The notes under the pieces were generated by a model. The model searched no databases, had not been told where the DNA came from, and was given only the letters and a program-made list of their open reading frames with translations. From the NCBI RefSeq assembly GCF_903652925.1, contig NZ_CAHLAR010000002.1, positions 372,001 to 436,000 on the forward strand: 64,000 nucleotides of DNA, in the 5' to 3' direction. This document shows, piece after piece, positions 34,125 to 43,788 of this stretch; the first letter of the stretch is position 1, and the number at the start of each line of letters is the position of its first letter. A program made the position numbers and the translations under genes. The DNA comes from Achromobacter anxifer (lineage in GTDB: Bacteria > Pseudomonadota > Gammaproteobacteria > Burkholderiales > Burkholderiaceae_B).

Positions 34125-34144
34125 AAAAGGCCTCCGGGCCTTTT
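34125..34144 (+). terminator. Hairpin with T-run: terminator after TauE gene or attenuator before the small protein gene
   Basis: AAAAGGCC and GGCCTTTT arms around TCCG, followed by ACATT. It lies 19 bases before the ATG of the Asr-like gene and 138 bases after the exporter stop, so it may end the upstream transcript or regulate entry into the small gene. Confidence 0.65.
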
Positions 34145-34163
34145 ACATTCAGGAGTTCATGAA

Positions 34164-34403
34164 ATGACGACTCAATCCCGTATTGCTGCGTTCCTATCCA
34201 CCTCGGCCTTGTGCCTCGGTCTTGCCGCCGCGCCTTCGGCGTTCGCGGCGGGTGCCGATGCCACGTCCAAGGCGGGTGAAACCAAGACCCAGGCGCAGCA
34301 CAAGCATCACAAGTCCGACAAGACCTCCGCCAAGCCGGCGGCGGCCAAGTCAGGCGGGGCCGCGAAGACGGATCATTCCGGCGCAGCGACTCCGGCGAAG
34401 TAA
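34164..34403 (+). CDS. Small secreted Ala/Lys/His-rich protein (Asr-like)
   Basis: 79 residues. Signal peptide 1-29 (ends A-F-A-A). The mature 50 residues are rich in Lys, Ala, His, Thr and Gly (Q-H-K-H-H-K-S-D-K), with no hydrophobic core, so intrinsically disordered and basic. This resembles acid-shock protein Asr in composition and architecture but not clearly in sequence. AGGAG at 34151-34155 serves the ATG. A metal-binding, buffering or chaperone role in the periplasm is possible. Confidence 0.72.
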   Translation: MTTQSRIAAFLSTSALCLGLAAAPSAFAAGADATSKAGETKTQAQHKHHKSDKTSAKPAAAKSGGAAKTDHSGAATPAK

Positions 34404-34477
34404 GCACGACGGGCCTTTGGGCCTGGTAGTTCCTTTGCGCAAACGACATCCGATTCCTGCGGGGGGGCGGAAAGTCG

Positions 34478-34512
34478 AAAGCCTCTCGGTATGGGCGCCG
34501 AGAGGCTTTTTC
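34478..34512. terminator. Bidirectional terminator between the Asr-like gene and the 2-hydroxyacid dehydrogenase
   Basis: AAAGCCTCTCGG (34478-34489) pairs with CCGAGAGGCTTT (34498-34509), followed by TT; A-rich sequence on the other side allows use in both directions. It separates a plus and a minus gene. Confidence 0.8.
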
Positions 34513-34553
34513 GTTTGCGCGCCGCGGCACGGGCCGCGGCCGACATGGCGCGC

Positions 34554-35510
34554 TTATTCCGCCGGCGTGATCACGCGGCCGGTTTCGAAGAACGCCTGCA
34601 GGTTTTCCAGCATCAGGTTTTCCATGGCGACGCGGGTTTCCAGCGTGGCGCTGCCGATGTGCGGCAGCAGCACGGCCTTGTCGGTCTGGAGCAGGGCTTC
34701 GGGCACCTTGGGTTCGTGCTCGAACACGTCGAGCGCGGCGCAGCCCAGCTTGCCGGCTTCCAGCGCGGCAACCAGCGCGGCTTCGTCGATGACCGGGCCG
34801 CGCGCGATGTTGACGATGATGCCCGTGGGGCCCAGCGCTTCCAGCACTTCGCGGTTCACCAGGTGGCGCGTGCTGGGGCCGCCCACGGTCGCCACGATGA
34901 GGAAATCGGCCCACTTGGCCAGGTCGGTCAGCGAGGCCTCGTAGCCGTACTCGACGTCATCGCGCTTGCGGCGGTTGTGATAGCGCACGTCCATGTCGAA
35001 GCCCATGCCGCGGCGGGCGATGGCTTCGCCGATGCGGCCCAGGCCGATGATGCCCAGCTTCTTGCCGCTGACGCGCTGGCCCAGCGGGATGCCGCCATGC
35101 ACCTGGCCCCAGCGCCCGGCGCGCACGAAACGTTCGCCCTGGCCCATGTGGCGCGCGCCCGCGATCAGCAGGCCCCAGGCCAGGTCGGCGACGCAATCGG
35201 TCAGGACGTCGGGCGTGTTGCTGACCTGCACGCCGCGCTGCTTGGCGGCCTGGACGTCGATGGTCTCGTAGCCCACGCCCCAGCTGCAGATCGCCTTCAG
35301 GTCGGGCAGGGCGTTGATGAGTTCGGCGTTGGCGCCGTAGGTGGCGGAGGTGACGACGGCGGTGACGCCCTTGCCGTGCTCGGCCAGTGCGGCCTTGCGG
35401 TCCGGGTACTTCCACAGTTCGACTACGTCGTAGCGGTCCGCGAGCGTCTTGTTGGCGTAGGGGGAACCGGCCAGCGAGCCGACCTGGATGATGCGATGCT
35501 TGGTGGTCAT
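34554..35510 (-). CDS. 2-hydroxyacid dehydrogenase (glyoxylate/hydroxypyruvate reductase type)
   Basis: 318 residues. The NAD motif G-L-G-R-I-G-E-A-I-A follows G-I-I near 150-160, with N-R-R-K-R after strand two, which suggests NADPH preference. The catalytic arginine is in N-I-A-R-G-P-V-I-D-E, glutamate in D-V-F-E-H-E-P-K-V-P-E and histidine in L-L-P-H-I-G-S-A-T. It would reduce glyoxylate or hydroxypyruvate-type acids. Downstream of two Bug receptors on the same strand. Confidence 0.87.
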   Translation of the reverse strand: MTTKHRIIQVGSLAGSPYANKTLADRYDVVELWKYPDRKAALAEHGKGVTAVVTSATYGANAELINALPDLKAICSWGVGYETIDVQAAKQRGVQVSNTPDVLTDCVADLAWGLLIAGARHMGQGERFVRAGRWGQVHGGIPLGQRVSGKKLGIIGLGRIGEAIARRGMGFDMDVRYHNRRKRDDVEYGYEASLTDLAKWADFLIVATVGGPSTRHLVNREVLEALGPTGIIVNIARGPVIDEAALVAALEAGKLGCAALDVFEHEPKVPEALLQTDKAVLLPHIGSATLETRVAMENLMLENLQAFFETGRVITPAE

Positions 35511-35613
35511 GTTGTCGTACAGGTGGGTGGCAAAACACTGATGCTACTTGATCCGGCCTGGATGCAGGCTGACGGGATGCCCGACAGGGGCACCCCGCGC
35601 GCCGGCCCGGGCC

Positions 35614-36594
35614 TTACTCCAGCTGGATATTGGCTTTTTGTATGACGTCCTTCCAGCGCTTGACCTCGGCCTGCTGGAACGCCGTGAACTGCTGCGGCGT
35701 GTTGGCCACGACCTCGAAGCCCAGGCCCTGCAAGGTCTTCTCGGTCTGGGGATCGCGCAGCGCGGCCTGCAGCGCCTTGGACAGTTGCTGCACCACCGGC
35801 GCAGGCGTGCCCTTGGGCACCGCGAAGCCCTGCCAGGAATAGACCACCATGTCCTTGATGCCGGCTTCGGCCAGGGTGGGAACGTCCGGCAGGTCGGCGG
35901 CGCGAGCGTCGCCCGTGATGGCCAGCGCCTTGAGCTTGCCGGCCTTGATGTGGTTCTGCACCGCGCCCAGGTTCTGGAACGACACGTTGACCTGTCCGCC
36001 GATCAGGTCGGCGATGGCCGCGCCGCCGCCGCGGTACGGCACGTCCACGCCCGTGCTCTGGGTGCGCTGGCGGAACAGCACGGCCGACAGGTGGTCGGAC
36101 GAGCCGGTGCCCGACGAGGCATACGACACCTTGCCCGGATTCTGCTTCGCGTATTCGATCAGTTCGGCAACGTTGTTGGCGGGAAAGGAGGGCGCGGCCA
36201 CCAGCACGTTGGGATTGCGCACGGCCTGCGTCAGGTACTCGAAGTCCTTGCTGGGGTTGTACGACAGGGTCTTGTACAAGGCCTCGTTGATGGCGAAGGT
36301 GCCGATGGAGCCGACCATCATGGTGTAGCCGTCGGGCGTGGCGCGGGCCAGCGCCTGCGCGCCGATGGCGCTGTTGGCGCCGGGCTTGTTCTCGACCACG
36401 AAGGTCTGCCCCAGGATCTTGGTCAGCCCTGGCGTGACCGAGCGCGCGGTGATGTCGGAGGATCCGCCCGGCACGAAGGGCACGATCATGGTGACGGGTT
36501 TGTCGGGGTAACCGGCGGCCTGGGCGGCGGGCGTTCCGAGCAGCACGGCGCCTGCGGCGGCCGCGACCGCCATGGCGCTCATCAGTTTGTTCAT
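35614..36594 (-). CDS. Bug-family tripartite tricarboxylate receptor
   Basis: 326 residues. Signal peptide 1-26 (cut after A-A-Q-A). The family start Y-P-D-K-P-V-T-M-I-V-P-F-V-P-G-G-S-S-D follows, then A-T-P-D-G-Y-T-M-M. It lies 74 bases after another Bug receptor gene on the same strand, so the two form a tandem pair upstream of the 2-hydroxyacid dehydrogenase. Confidence 0.9.
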   Translation of the reverse strand: MNKLMSAMAVAAAAGAVLLGTPAAQAAGYPDKPVTMIVPFVPGGSSDITARSVTPGLTKILGQTFVVENKPGANSAIGAQALARATPDGYTMMVGSIGTFAINEALYKTLSYNPSKDFEYLTQAVRNPNVLVAAPSFPANNVAELIEYAKQNPGKVSYASSGTGSSDHLSAVLFRQRTQSTGVDVPYRGGGAAIADLIGGQVNVSFQNLGAVQNHIKAGKLKALAITGDARAADLPDVPTLAEAGIKDMVVYSWQGFAVPKGTPAPVVQQLSKALQAALRDPQTEKTLQGLGFEVVANTPQQFTAFQQAEVKRWKDVIQKANIQLE

Positions 36595-36668
36595 GGTGTC
36601 TCCTGGTTCGCGTGCTGATGAAGAGCCCGCCGCCCACGCGTTGCGGACGGGCCCGGATCGGCTTGGGG

Positions 36669-37679
36669 TCAGTCGACCTTGGCGCCGGATTGCTTCACGA
36701 CCTCCGCCCACTTGGCGGATTCCTGCGCCATGAACTGTTTGAACTGGGCCGGCGTGTTGCCGGAAGGCGTGGCGCCCTGGGCCTGCAATTGTGCGCGCAC
36801 GGATTCCTGCTGCAGGGCGGCGGCCACGTCGCGCTGGATCTTGTCGACCACCGGCTGCGGCGTGCCCGCGGGCGCCAGCAGGCCGAACCAGCTGGAGGCG
36901 TCATAGCCCGGCACGCCGGCCTCGGCCATGGTGGGCACGTCGGGCAGGGCGGGCGAACGCTGGGCGGTGGTGACCGCCAGCGGGCGCAGCTTGTTGCTCT
37001 TCAGGAAACCCATGGACGAGGGCAGGTTGTCGAAGATCAGGTCGGCGGAACCGGCCATCACGTCGGTCAGCGCCGGGCTGCTGCCCTTGTAGGGCACGTG
37101 GGTCATGCGCGTGCCCGTCATGCTCTGGAACAGCTCCCCCGACAGGTGCGTGGAGGTGCCGTTGCCGGTGGACGCCATGTTGACCGTGCCCGGGTTGGCC
37201 TTGAGGTACTTGATCAGGTCGGCCACGTTGCGGATGCCATGCTTGTCGGCGAAGCCAGGGTTGAGCTCCAGGATGTTGGGCACCGGGATGACCAGCGTCA
37301 CGGGCACGAAGTCCTTGACCGGGTCATAGGGCAGCTTGGCGTAGACGGACTGGTTGATGGCGTGCGTGCTGACGGTGCCCATCAGCAGGGTGTAGCCGTC
37401 GGGCGTGGCGCGCGCGGCCTCGGCCGTGCCGACGTTGCCGCCGGCGCCCGCCTTGTTGTCCACCACCACGGCCTTCTTCCAGGTCTTGCCCAGTTCGGCC
37501 GCGACGATGCGCGCCGCGATGTCGGTGGTGCCGCCCGCGGGGAACGGCACGATGATCTTGACGTCGCGTTCGGGATAGTCGGCCAGCGCCGGCGCGGCCG
37601 GCAACAGGAATGCGGCTGCCAGGGCGGCGGTGCCAAGGGCGGCCAGGACGGACCGGCCTCGCGCAGGGGCTGCATGCAT
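36669..37679 (-). CDS. Bug-family tripartite tricarboxylate receptor
   Basis: 336 residues. Signal peptide 1-33 (cut after A-P-A-L-A). Family start [19 protein letters not shown], then A-T-P-D-G-Y-T-L-L and F-D-N-L-P-S-S. The ATG at 37679 has GAGGAGAC upstream. First gene of the minus group, divergent from the DHDPS-family gene across a 224-base AT-rich gap with TTGTAAAACAA at 37806-37816, a possible GntR half-site pair. Confidence 0.9.
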   Translation of the reverse strand: MHAAPARGRSVLAALGTAALAAAFLLPAAPALADYPERDVKIIVPFPAGGTTDIAARIVAAELGKTWKKAVVVDNKAGAGGNVGTAEAARATPDGYTLLMGTVSTHAINQSVYAKLPYDPVKDFVPVTLVIPVPNILELNPGFADKHGIRNVADLIKYLKANPGTVNMASTGNGTSTHLSGELFQSMTGTRMTHVPYKGSSPALTDVMAGSADLIFDNLPSSMGFLKSNKLRPLAVTTAQRSPALPDVPTMAEAGVPGYDASSWFGLLAPAGTPQPVVDKIQRDVAAALQQESVRAQLQAQGATPSGNTPAQFKQFMAQESAKWAEVVKQSGAKVD

Positions 37680-37903
37680 GGAATTCGTCTCCTCGGTGTG
37701 CGCGTGGCCGCGCATCGTTTCTGGGGGTATTCCGCCCCTGGCATGGCCCGAGGCTTTGACGCCGCAAGACGCCCCGCGGCGTCCTGCGTTTTGCTGCCGG
37801 ACTACTTGTAAAACAAATATATGTATTGAGCTTATAGTTGTCAACCAAGTATACTTTTTTGACCTTAGTCGTCCGACAGCCGGATCAGCCAGGAGCCCCG
37901 TCC

Positions 37904-38833
37904 ATGAAAACCACCCCGGTCACTGCGCAGGATTTGCAGCGTTCAGTCATCGCCGTGCCGCCGCTGGCGCGCAATGACGATCTTTCCCTGAACGAGGCGG
38001 CCAACAAAGCCTTGCTGGCCCACCTGGAAGAGGGCGGCGTGCGCAACGTGATGTATGGCGGCAACGCCAATTTCTACAACGTGGGCGTTGGCGAGTACGC
38101 GCGCATCGTCGACATGCTGGCCGGGCTGGCGGGCGCGGACACCTGGATCCTGCCTTCGGTGGGGCCCGACTACGGCAAGATGATGGACCAGGCGGCGATC
38201 CTGCGTACCCGCGCGTTTCCCACGGCCATGCTGCTGCCCATGTCCTTCCCGTACACGGACGCGGGCCTGGCCGAGGGCGTGCGGCGCTTCACGGACGCGC
38301 TGGGCAAGCCGGCCGTGATCTACATCAAGTCGTCCGGCTACCTGGCGCCCGAAAGCGCCGCGCGCCTGATCGAAGAGGGCCGCATCGTGGCCTTCAAGTA
38401 CGCGGTCGTGCGCGACAACCCGTCCCAGGATGCCTACCTGTCGTCGCTGCTGCAGGCGGTGGATTCGCGCTGGATGGTGAGCGGCATCGGCGAACGTCCG
38501 GCCATCACGCACTACCGCGAATTCGGCCTGAAGAGCTTTACCTCGGGTTCGGTCTGCGTGGCGCCGCGGGGCTCGATGCGCCTCTTGCATCTGCTGCGCG
38601 ATGGCCGCTACGACGAAGCCGAGGCCGTGCGCCAGCAGTACCTGGGCCTGGAAGACTGCCGCGACAGCATCAGCCCGATCCGCGTGCTGCACGATGCGGT
38701 GACGCTGTCCGGCGTGGCGGACATGGGACCGATGCTGCCCTTGCTGACCGGCATTTCCGCGGCCGAGCGCGAGCGCGTGGCGCCGGTGGCGCGGGTGCTG
38801 GCGGCCTGGGACAGGGAGGCCAGCGCCGCGTGA
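37904..38833 (+). CDS. Dihydrodipicolinate synthase-family enzyme (DapA/KdgD-like)
   Basis: 309 residues, TIM-barrel aldolase/dehydratase of the NAL/DapA superfamily. The probable Schiff-base lysine is K165 in V-A-F-K-Y-A, with the partner tyrosine at Y140 (A-V-I-Y-I-K). The DapA T-T-G-E loop is changed to G-G-N-A-N-F-Y-N, so it is not lysine biosynthesis. KDG aldolase or 5-keto-4-deoxyglucarate dehydratase activity is more likely, in line with the IlvD/Edd dehydratase downstream. AGGAG precedes ATG 37904. Confidence 0.78.
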   Translation: MKTTPVTAQDLQRSVIAVPPLARNDDLSLNEAANKALLAHLEEGGVRNVMYGGNANFYNVGVGEYARIVDMLAGLAGADTWILPSVGPDYGKMMDQAAILRTRAFPTAMLLPMSFPYTDAGLAEGVRRFTDALGKPAVIYIKSSGYLAPESAARLIEEGRIVAFKYAVVRDNPSQDAYLSSLLQAVDSRWMVSGIGERPAITHYREFGLKSFTSGSVCVAPRGSMRLLHLLRDGRYDEAEAVRQQYLGLEDCRDSISPIRVLHDAVTLSGVADMGPMLPLLTGISAAERERVAPVARVLAAWDREASAA

Positions 38834-38934
38834 GCGCGCAGCCGGGCCGGGGCGCGCGCCTGGCGCCGCGCATTGACGGTACGATGAGCGCTATTCCGCC
38901 ATCGCGGACTGCGCCATAGCATCGAGGAGGTTTC

Positions 38935-39705
38935 GTGGCCCGACCCAAAGCAACACCCGCGCCTGCGCCGCAGGCGCCCGAGCATGATCCCGCGGGCGCG
39001 CTGGTGCTGGAGCGCGGGCACCGGGTGCGGCTGGCGGACCAGCTTTACGGGCAGATCTTCGAACAGATCGTGTCCGGCGGGCTGAACGTGGGCGACAAGC
39101 TGCCTTCCGAAAACGAAATATCCGAGCGCTTCGGCGTGTCGCGGCCGGTGGTGCGCGAGGCGCTGCTGCGCCTGCGAGCCGATGGCCTGATCACCGCGCA
39201 CCAGGGCCTGGGCACCTTCGTCAGCCATGCGCCCGCGCCGCGCCTGAAGACTTTCAACGACGTGCAGAACGTCAGCGCCTATCTGCGGGCCCAGGAGGTC
39301 CGCGTGGCGCTGGAGGGCGACGCGGCGCGCCTGGCGGCGCTGCGCCGCACCGATGAACAGTTGAAGAAGATCGCACAGGCGCACGCGGCGTTCGCCGACA
39401 GCCTGGCGCGCGGGCAGGTGTCCGCCGAGGCGGACCTGGCGTTCCACGCCAGCATCGCCGAGGCCAGCGGCAACGACTTCTACCTGGGCGTGCTGGAAAG
39501 CATCCACGAATCCATCAGCGGCTTCATGCGGCTGACCCTGAACCTCACCCGCACCGGCTCGCGCCAGCGCGCGCAACGGGTGGTGGACGAGCACGCCGCG
39601 ATCCTGGACGCCATCCGTGAACAGGACAGCGAGCGCGCCCGCGTCGCCATGCAATTCCATCTGGGCCAGGCCCGCCACCGGCTGGTCGACCGCGAGCGCG
39701 ATTGA
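38935..39705 (+). CDS. FadR/FCD-type GntR regulator
   Basis: 256 residues. About 20 disordered residues precede the winged helix (L-Y-G-Q-I-F-E-Q-I-V, then I-S-E-R-F-G-V-S-R-P-V-V-R-E-A-L-L-R-L). The FCD domain follows (D-L-A-F-H-A-S-I-A-E-A-S-G-N). GAGGAGG ends four bases before the GTG. Lying between the DHDPS-family gene and the dehydrogenase/dehydratase genes, it probably controls this sugar-acid cluster and the divergent Bug genes. Confidence 0.86.
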   Translation: MARPKATPAPAPQAPEHDPAGALVLERGHRVRLADQLYGQIFEQIVSGGLNVGDKLPSENEISERFGVSRPVVREALLRLRADGLITAHQGLGTFVSHAPAPRLKTFNDVQNVSAYLRAQEVRVALEGDAARLAALRRTDEQLKKIAQAHAAFADSLARGQVSAEADLAFHASIAEASGNDFYLGVLESIHESISGFMRLTLNLTRTGSRQRAQRVVDEHAAILDAIREQDSERARVAMQFHLGQARHRLVDRERD

Positions 39706-39753
39706 CCCCTCCGCCTGCCCGCTGCGATCAAACCAAAACTACAGGAGACCAGA

Positions 39754-40866
39754 GTGCCAGGGAACGGAGCGATAGCGGCGGATGTGCCGGTGGAACAGGT
39801 CCGCGAGCAGATCCTGCAGGTGCTGATGGCCTGGGGCATGGCGCAGGACCTGGCGCACATCACCGCGGGCCTGATGGCGCGGACCGACCTGCTGGGCATC
39901 GATTCGCACGGCATCTCCATGCTGCCGGCCTACGAGGATAAGCTGCGCACCGGCACCCTGCGCCTGGACGCCAGGCCGCGCGTGCTGCGCGACGGCGGCG
40001 CCAGCGCGCTGATCGACGGCATGGGCGGCCTGGGCTATCCGGTGGCCGCGCAGGCGATGAACCTGGCCGTGGACAAGGCGCTGGAGCACGGCGTGGGCGC
40101 GGTGTCGGTCTGCAACTCGCATCACTTCGGCGCGGCCGGCGTCTATGCGCGCATCGCGGTCGAGCGCGGCGTGGTCGGGCTGGTGACCAGCAGCGCCAAC
40201 GGCGTGATCATGGTGCCCACGCGCGGCGCCATGCCCATGCTGGGCACCAACCCCATCGCCTTCGGCGCGCCGGCCGCCTACAACGAACCCTTTCTGCTGG
40301 ACATGGCGACCACCACCGTTGCCGCCAACAAGGTCAAGGTCTACGACTTCCTGGACAAGCCGCTGCCGCCGGGCTGGGCGGTGGACGGGCAGGGCGGCGC
40401 GGTCACCGACGCGGCCGCCGCCATGCAGTTCATCTTCAAACACCCCGAGGGCGGGTTGACGCCCTTGGGCGGCACCACCGCCATGAGCAGCCACAAGGGC
40501 TACGGCCTGGCGATGATGGCCCAGATCCTGGGCGGCACGCTGAGCGGCAGCGCCTTCGCCGCGCGCCGCGCGCCGACCCGCCGTCCCGGCGAGCCCGACG
40601 ACGTGGGCCATTTCTTCCTGGCGCTGAATCCCGACGCCTTCCGCGCGGCGGGTTCGTTCGAGTCCGACATGGACGACATGATCGACGCCATGCACGACAC
40701 GCCTCCCGCCCATCCGGACGAGCCGGTGCTGGTGGCGGGCGAGCCCGAGGCCGCCGAGCGCGCGCGCCGGCTGCGCCACGGCATCCCCATCCCCGCCGCG
40801 CTGGCCGAACGCCTGCGCGCCATTTGCGAGCGCGCCGGCACGCCTTATCTGCTGGACCCGGCGTGA
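39754..40866 (+). CDS. Ldh-family (malate/L-lactate dehydrogenase type) oxidoreductase
   Basis: 370 residues of the NAD(P)-dependent Ldh_2 family, not related to classical Rossmann dehydrogenases. Signature blocks: D-S-H-G-I-S-M-L-P at about 49-57, N-S-H-H-F-G-A-A-G, and N-P-I-A-F-G-A-P. Members reduce 2-oxoacids such as diketogulonate, ureidoglycolate or piperideine carboxylate. AGGAGA precedes the GTG. Same strand and spacing as the IlvD/Edd dehydratase, so its substrate is probably a sugar-acid intermediate. Confidence 0.86.
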   Translation: MPGNGAIAADVPVEQVREQILQVLMAWGMAQDLAHITAGLMARTDLLGIDSHGISMLPAYEDKLRTGTLRLDARPRVLRDGGASALIDGMGGLGYPVAAQAMNLAVDKALEHGVGAVSVCNSHHFGAAGVYARIAVERGVVGLVTSSANGVIMVPTRGAMPMLGTNPIAFGAPAAYNEPFLLDMATTTVAANKVKVYDFLDKPLPPGWAVDGQGGAVTDAAAAMQFIFKHPEGGLTPLGGTTAMSSHKGYGLAMMAQILGGTLSGSAFAARRAPTRRPGEPDDVGHFFLALNPDAFRAAGSFESDMDDMIDAMHDTPPAHPDEPVLVAGEPEAAERARRLRHGIPIPAALAERLRAICERAGTPYLLDPA

Positions 40867-40913
40867 CGCCGCTTTTCCCATAAACCCCTGCCCAAGAGCA
40901 CTGGAACAGAGAC

Positions 40914-42659
40914 ATGAGCAATTCAGACAAGCGCAAGAAACCCGAAGAACTGCGCAGCCACCGCTGGTACGGCGTGCGCGACCTGCGCTCGTTCGGCCAC
41001 CGTTCGCGCACCGCGCAGATGGGCTATCACCGCTCGGACTATGCCGGCAAGCCGGTCATCGCGATCATCAATACCTGGAGCGACATCAACCCCTGTCACA
41101 GCCACTTCAAGCAGCGCGTGGAAGAGGTCAAGCGCGGCATCTGGCAGGCGGGCGGCTTTCCGGTGGAAATGCCTGCCATGAGCCTGTCCGAGCCTTTCCA
41201 GAAGCCCACCACCATGCTCTACCGCAACCTGCTGGCGATGGAGACCGAAGAGCTGCTGCGTTCCTATCCGGCGGATGGCTGCGTGCTGATGGGCGGCTGC
41301 GACAAGACCACGCCCGCGCTGCTGATGGGCGCGGTGTCGATGGACCTGCCCACCATCTTCATGCCCGCCGGCCCCATGCTGCGCGGCAACTGGAACGGCA
41401 ATACGCTGGGTTCGGGCTCGGACACCTGGAAGTACTGGGCCGAGCTGCGCGCCGGCAACATCACCGAGGAAGACTGGCAGGGCGTGGAGGACGGCATCGC
41501 CCGCTCGCCGGGCCACTGCATGACCATGGGCACGGCGTCCACCATGACGGGCGCGGTCGAGGCGCTGGGCCTGTGCCTGTCGGGGGCGTCGTCGATCCCG
41601 GCGCCGGATTCGCGCCACGCGCAGATGGCCAGCCTGACGGGCAAGCGCATCGTGGAAATGGTGTGGGAAGACCTGAAGCCTTCCGACCTGCTGACCGCCG
41701 CGTCCTTCGACAACGCGGTGCGCACGGTGCTGGCGCTGTCCGGCTCGACCAATTCCGTGGTGCACTTGATCGCCATGGCCCGCCGCAGCGGTTTCGGGCT
41801 GGACCTGGACCGCTTCGATCACCTGGCGCGCACCACGCCGGTGCTGGCTAACTTGCGGCCGGCCGGCAAGTACCTGATGGAAGACTTCTATTACGCCGGC
41901 GGCCTGCGCGCGATGCTGGTGCAGCTGGGCGACCTGCTGGACACGACGCAGCGCACCGTGGACGGCCGCACGCTGGGCGAGAACATCGCGGGCGCGCGCA
42001 TCTTCAATGAAGACGTGATCCGGCCGCGCGCGCAGGCGCTGATCGAGCGCGACGGGCTGGCGGTGCTGCGCGGCAACCTGGCGCCCGACGGCGCGGTGAT
42101 CAAGCCGCCCGCCATGGAGGCGCACCTGCAGGTGCACACGGGCCGCGCGGTGGTCTTCAAGGACTACAACGACATGGCGGCGCGCATTGACGATCCGGAC
42201 CTGGACGTGGATGCCGACAGCGTCATCGTGCTGCAGAACGCCGGACCGCAGGGCGCGCCCGGCATGCCCGAATGGGGCCAGCTGCCGATTCCGCAGAAGC
42301 TCCTGAAGCAGGGCGTGCGCGACATGGTGCGGATTTCGGACGCGCGCATGAGCGGCACCAGCTACGGCGCCTGTGTGCTGCACGTGGCGCCCGAGGCCTA
42401 TGTGGGCGGTCCGCTGGCGCTGGTGCAAGACGGCGACCGCATCACGCTGGACGTGCCGGCGCGGCGCCTGGAGCTGCTGGTGTCCGACGACGAGCTGGCC
42501 GCGCGCCGCGCCGCCTGGCAGGCGCCGCCGCCGCGTTTCGAACGCGGCTATGGCGTGCTTTATCTCAAGCACATCGGCCAGGCGGACACGGGCTGCGACT
42601 TCGATTTTCTTCAGAGCGAGACGCGGACCACGGCCGCGGGCGAGCCTGAAATCCACTGA
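40914..42659 (+). CDS. IlvD/Edd-family dehydratase (sugar-acid type)
   Basis: 581 residues, Fe-S dehydratase. The cluster cysteines are in I-N-P-C-H-S-H-F and G-G-C-D-K-T-T-P; a third is in P-G-H-C-M-T-M-G. The Edd/IlvD core and the C-terminal [13 protein letters not shown] are present. The N-terminus ([10 protein letters not shown]) is that of the aldonate/pentonate dehydratase branch rather than of IlvD itself. It would dehydrate an aldonic acid to a 2-keto-3-deoxy acid for the aldolase-type enzymes nearby. Confidence 0.87.
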   Translation: MSNSDKRKKPEELRSHRWYGVRDLRSFGHRSRTAQMGYHRSDYAGKPVIAIINTWSDINPCHSHFKQRVEEVKRGIWQAGGFPVEMPAMSLSEPFQKPTTMLYRNLLAMETEELLRSYPADGCVLMGGCDKTTPALLMGAVSMDLPTIFMPAGPMLRGNWNGNTLGSGSDTWKYWAELRAGNITEEDWQGVEDGIARSPGHCMTMGTASTMTGAVEALGLCLSGASSIPAPDSRHAQMASLTGKRIVEMVWEDLKPSDLLTAASFDNAVRTVLALSGSTNSVVHLIAMARRSGFGLDLDRFDHLARTTPVLANLRPAGKYLMEDFYYAGGLRAMLVQLGDLLDTTQRTVDGRTLGENIAGARIFNEDVIRPRAQALIERDGLAVLRGNLAPDGAVIKPPAMEAHLQVHTGRAVVFKDYNDMAARIDDPDLDVDADSVIVLQNAGPQGAPGMPEWGQLPIPQKLLKQGVRDMVRISDARMSGTSYGACVLHVAPEAYVGGPLALVQDGDRITLDVPARRLELLVSDDELAARRAAWQAPPPRFERGYGVLYLKHIGQADTGCDFDFLQSETRTTAAGEPEIH

Positions 42660-42706
42660 CCCGGACACCGGGCGTAAATACTAAAAAACCCACAGAGGAG
42701 ACAACC

Positions 42707-43702
42707 ATGCAACAGAGCAAACCCGTGGCGCGCAAGCGCCTGGCGATTTTGGCGGCGGCCGGCGCGATGGCCATGCTGCCGGGCATCCTGATGGCGCAGG
42801 GCGCGGCCTGGCCCACCAAGCAGCTCAAGCTGGTGGTGCCGTTTCCGGCGGGCGGCAGCACCGATTCGGTGGGCCGTTTGCTGGCGGCCGAACTGTCCAA
42901 GGAGCTGGGACAGACCGTGGTGGTCGAGAACAAGGGCGGGGCCAACGGCAACATTGGCTCGGACATGGTGGCCAAGTCCGAGCCGGACGGCTATACGCTG
43001 CTGTTGTCGGGCGTGGGATCCAACGCCATCAGCTACGCGGTCTACCAGAACATGCCGTACCGCGACAGCGACTTCGCGCATATCTCGCTGCTGGCGACCG
43101 GGCCCAATGTGCTGGTGGCCAACAACGACTTCCCGGGCAAGACCTTCGCCGAATTCATCAAGCTGGCGCGCGAGAATCCCGGCAAGTACACGCACGCCAG
43201 TTCGGGCAGCGGTTCGTCAGGCCACCTGGCTATGGAGATGCTGAAGCAGGACGCCAAGATCGATCTGGTGCACGTGCCCTACAAGGGCGGCGCGGCCGCG
43301 ATTACCGACATGATCGGGGGCCGCGTGCAGGTGATGTTCCTGAACCAGGACACGCTGCTGCCGCAGGTCACGTCCGGCAAGCTGCGCGCCCTGGCGGTGG
43401 CCAGCGCCAAGCGCAATCCCGCCTATCCCGACACGCCCACGGTGGCGGAATCCGGCTTTCCGGGGTTCTCGGCCGAGTCCTGGTTCGGCCTGTCGGCGCC
43501 CGCGAAGACGCCGCCGGCCGTGATCCAGCGCCTGAACCAGGCGACGGTGAAGGCGCTGTCCTCGCCCGATATCCGGCAGAAGCTGGAGAGCGTGGGCTTC
43601 GTGGTGGTGGCTGACGATCCCAAGTCGTTCTCGGCTTTCGTGGATAACGAGATCACGAAGTGGGGCAAGGCGGCCAAGGCTTCCGGCGCAAAAATGGATT
43701 GA
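42707..43702 (+). CDS. Bug-family tripartite tricarboxylate receptor
   Basis: 331 residues. A longer signal peptide (about 1-28; A-M-L-P-G-I-L-M-A-Q-G) precedes W-P-T-K-Q-L-K-L-V-V-P-F-P-A-G-G-S-T-D. Then A-N-G-N-I-G, E-P-D-G-Y-T-L-L and F-A-H-I-S-L-L. AGGAGAC precedes the ATG; 47 bases after the dehydratase. The third Bug receptor in this cluster. Confidence 0.9.
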   Translation: MQQSKPVARKRLAILAAAGAMAMLPGILMAQGAAWPTKQLKLVVPFPAGGSTDSVGRLLAAELSKELGQTVVVENKGGANGNIGSDMVAKSEPDGYTLLLSGVGSNAISYAVYQNMPYRDSDFAHISLLATGPNVLVANNDFPGKTFAEFIKLARENPGKYTHASSGSGSSGHLAMEMLKQDAKIDLVHVPYKGGAAAITDMIGGRVQVMFLNQDTLLPQVTSGKLRALAVASAKRNPAYPDTPTVAESGFPGFSAESWFGLSAPAKTPPAVIQRLNQATVKALSSPDIRQKLESVGFVVVADDPKSFSAFVDNEITKWGKAAKASGAKMD

Positions 43703-43788
43703 ATGCGTGGATTGAATTCGTGAATTGAATGCGGGGCCAGGCCTGTCAGCCCGGCCCGTCCAGTTTTTTTTATGAAGTGAAGGCGGCA

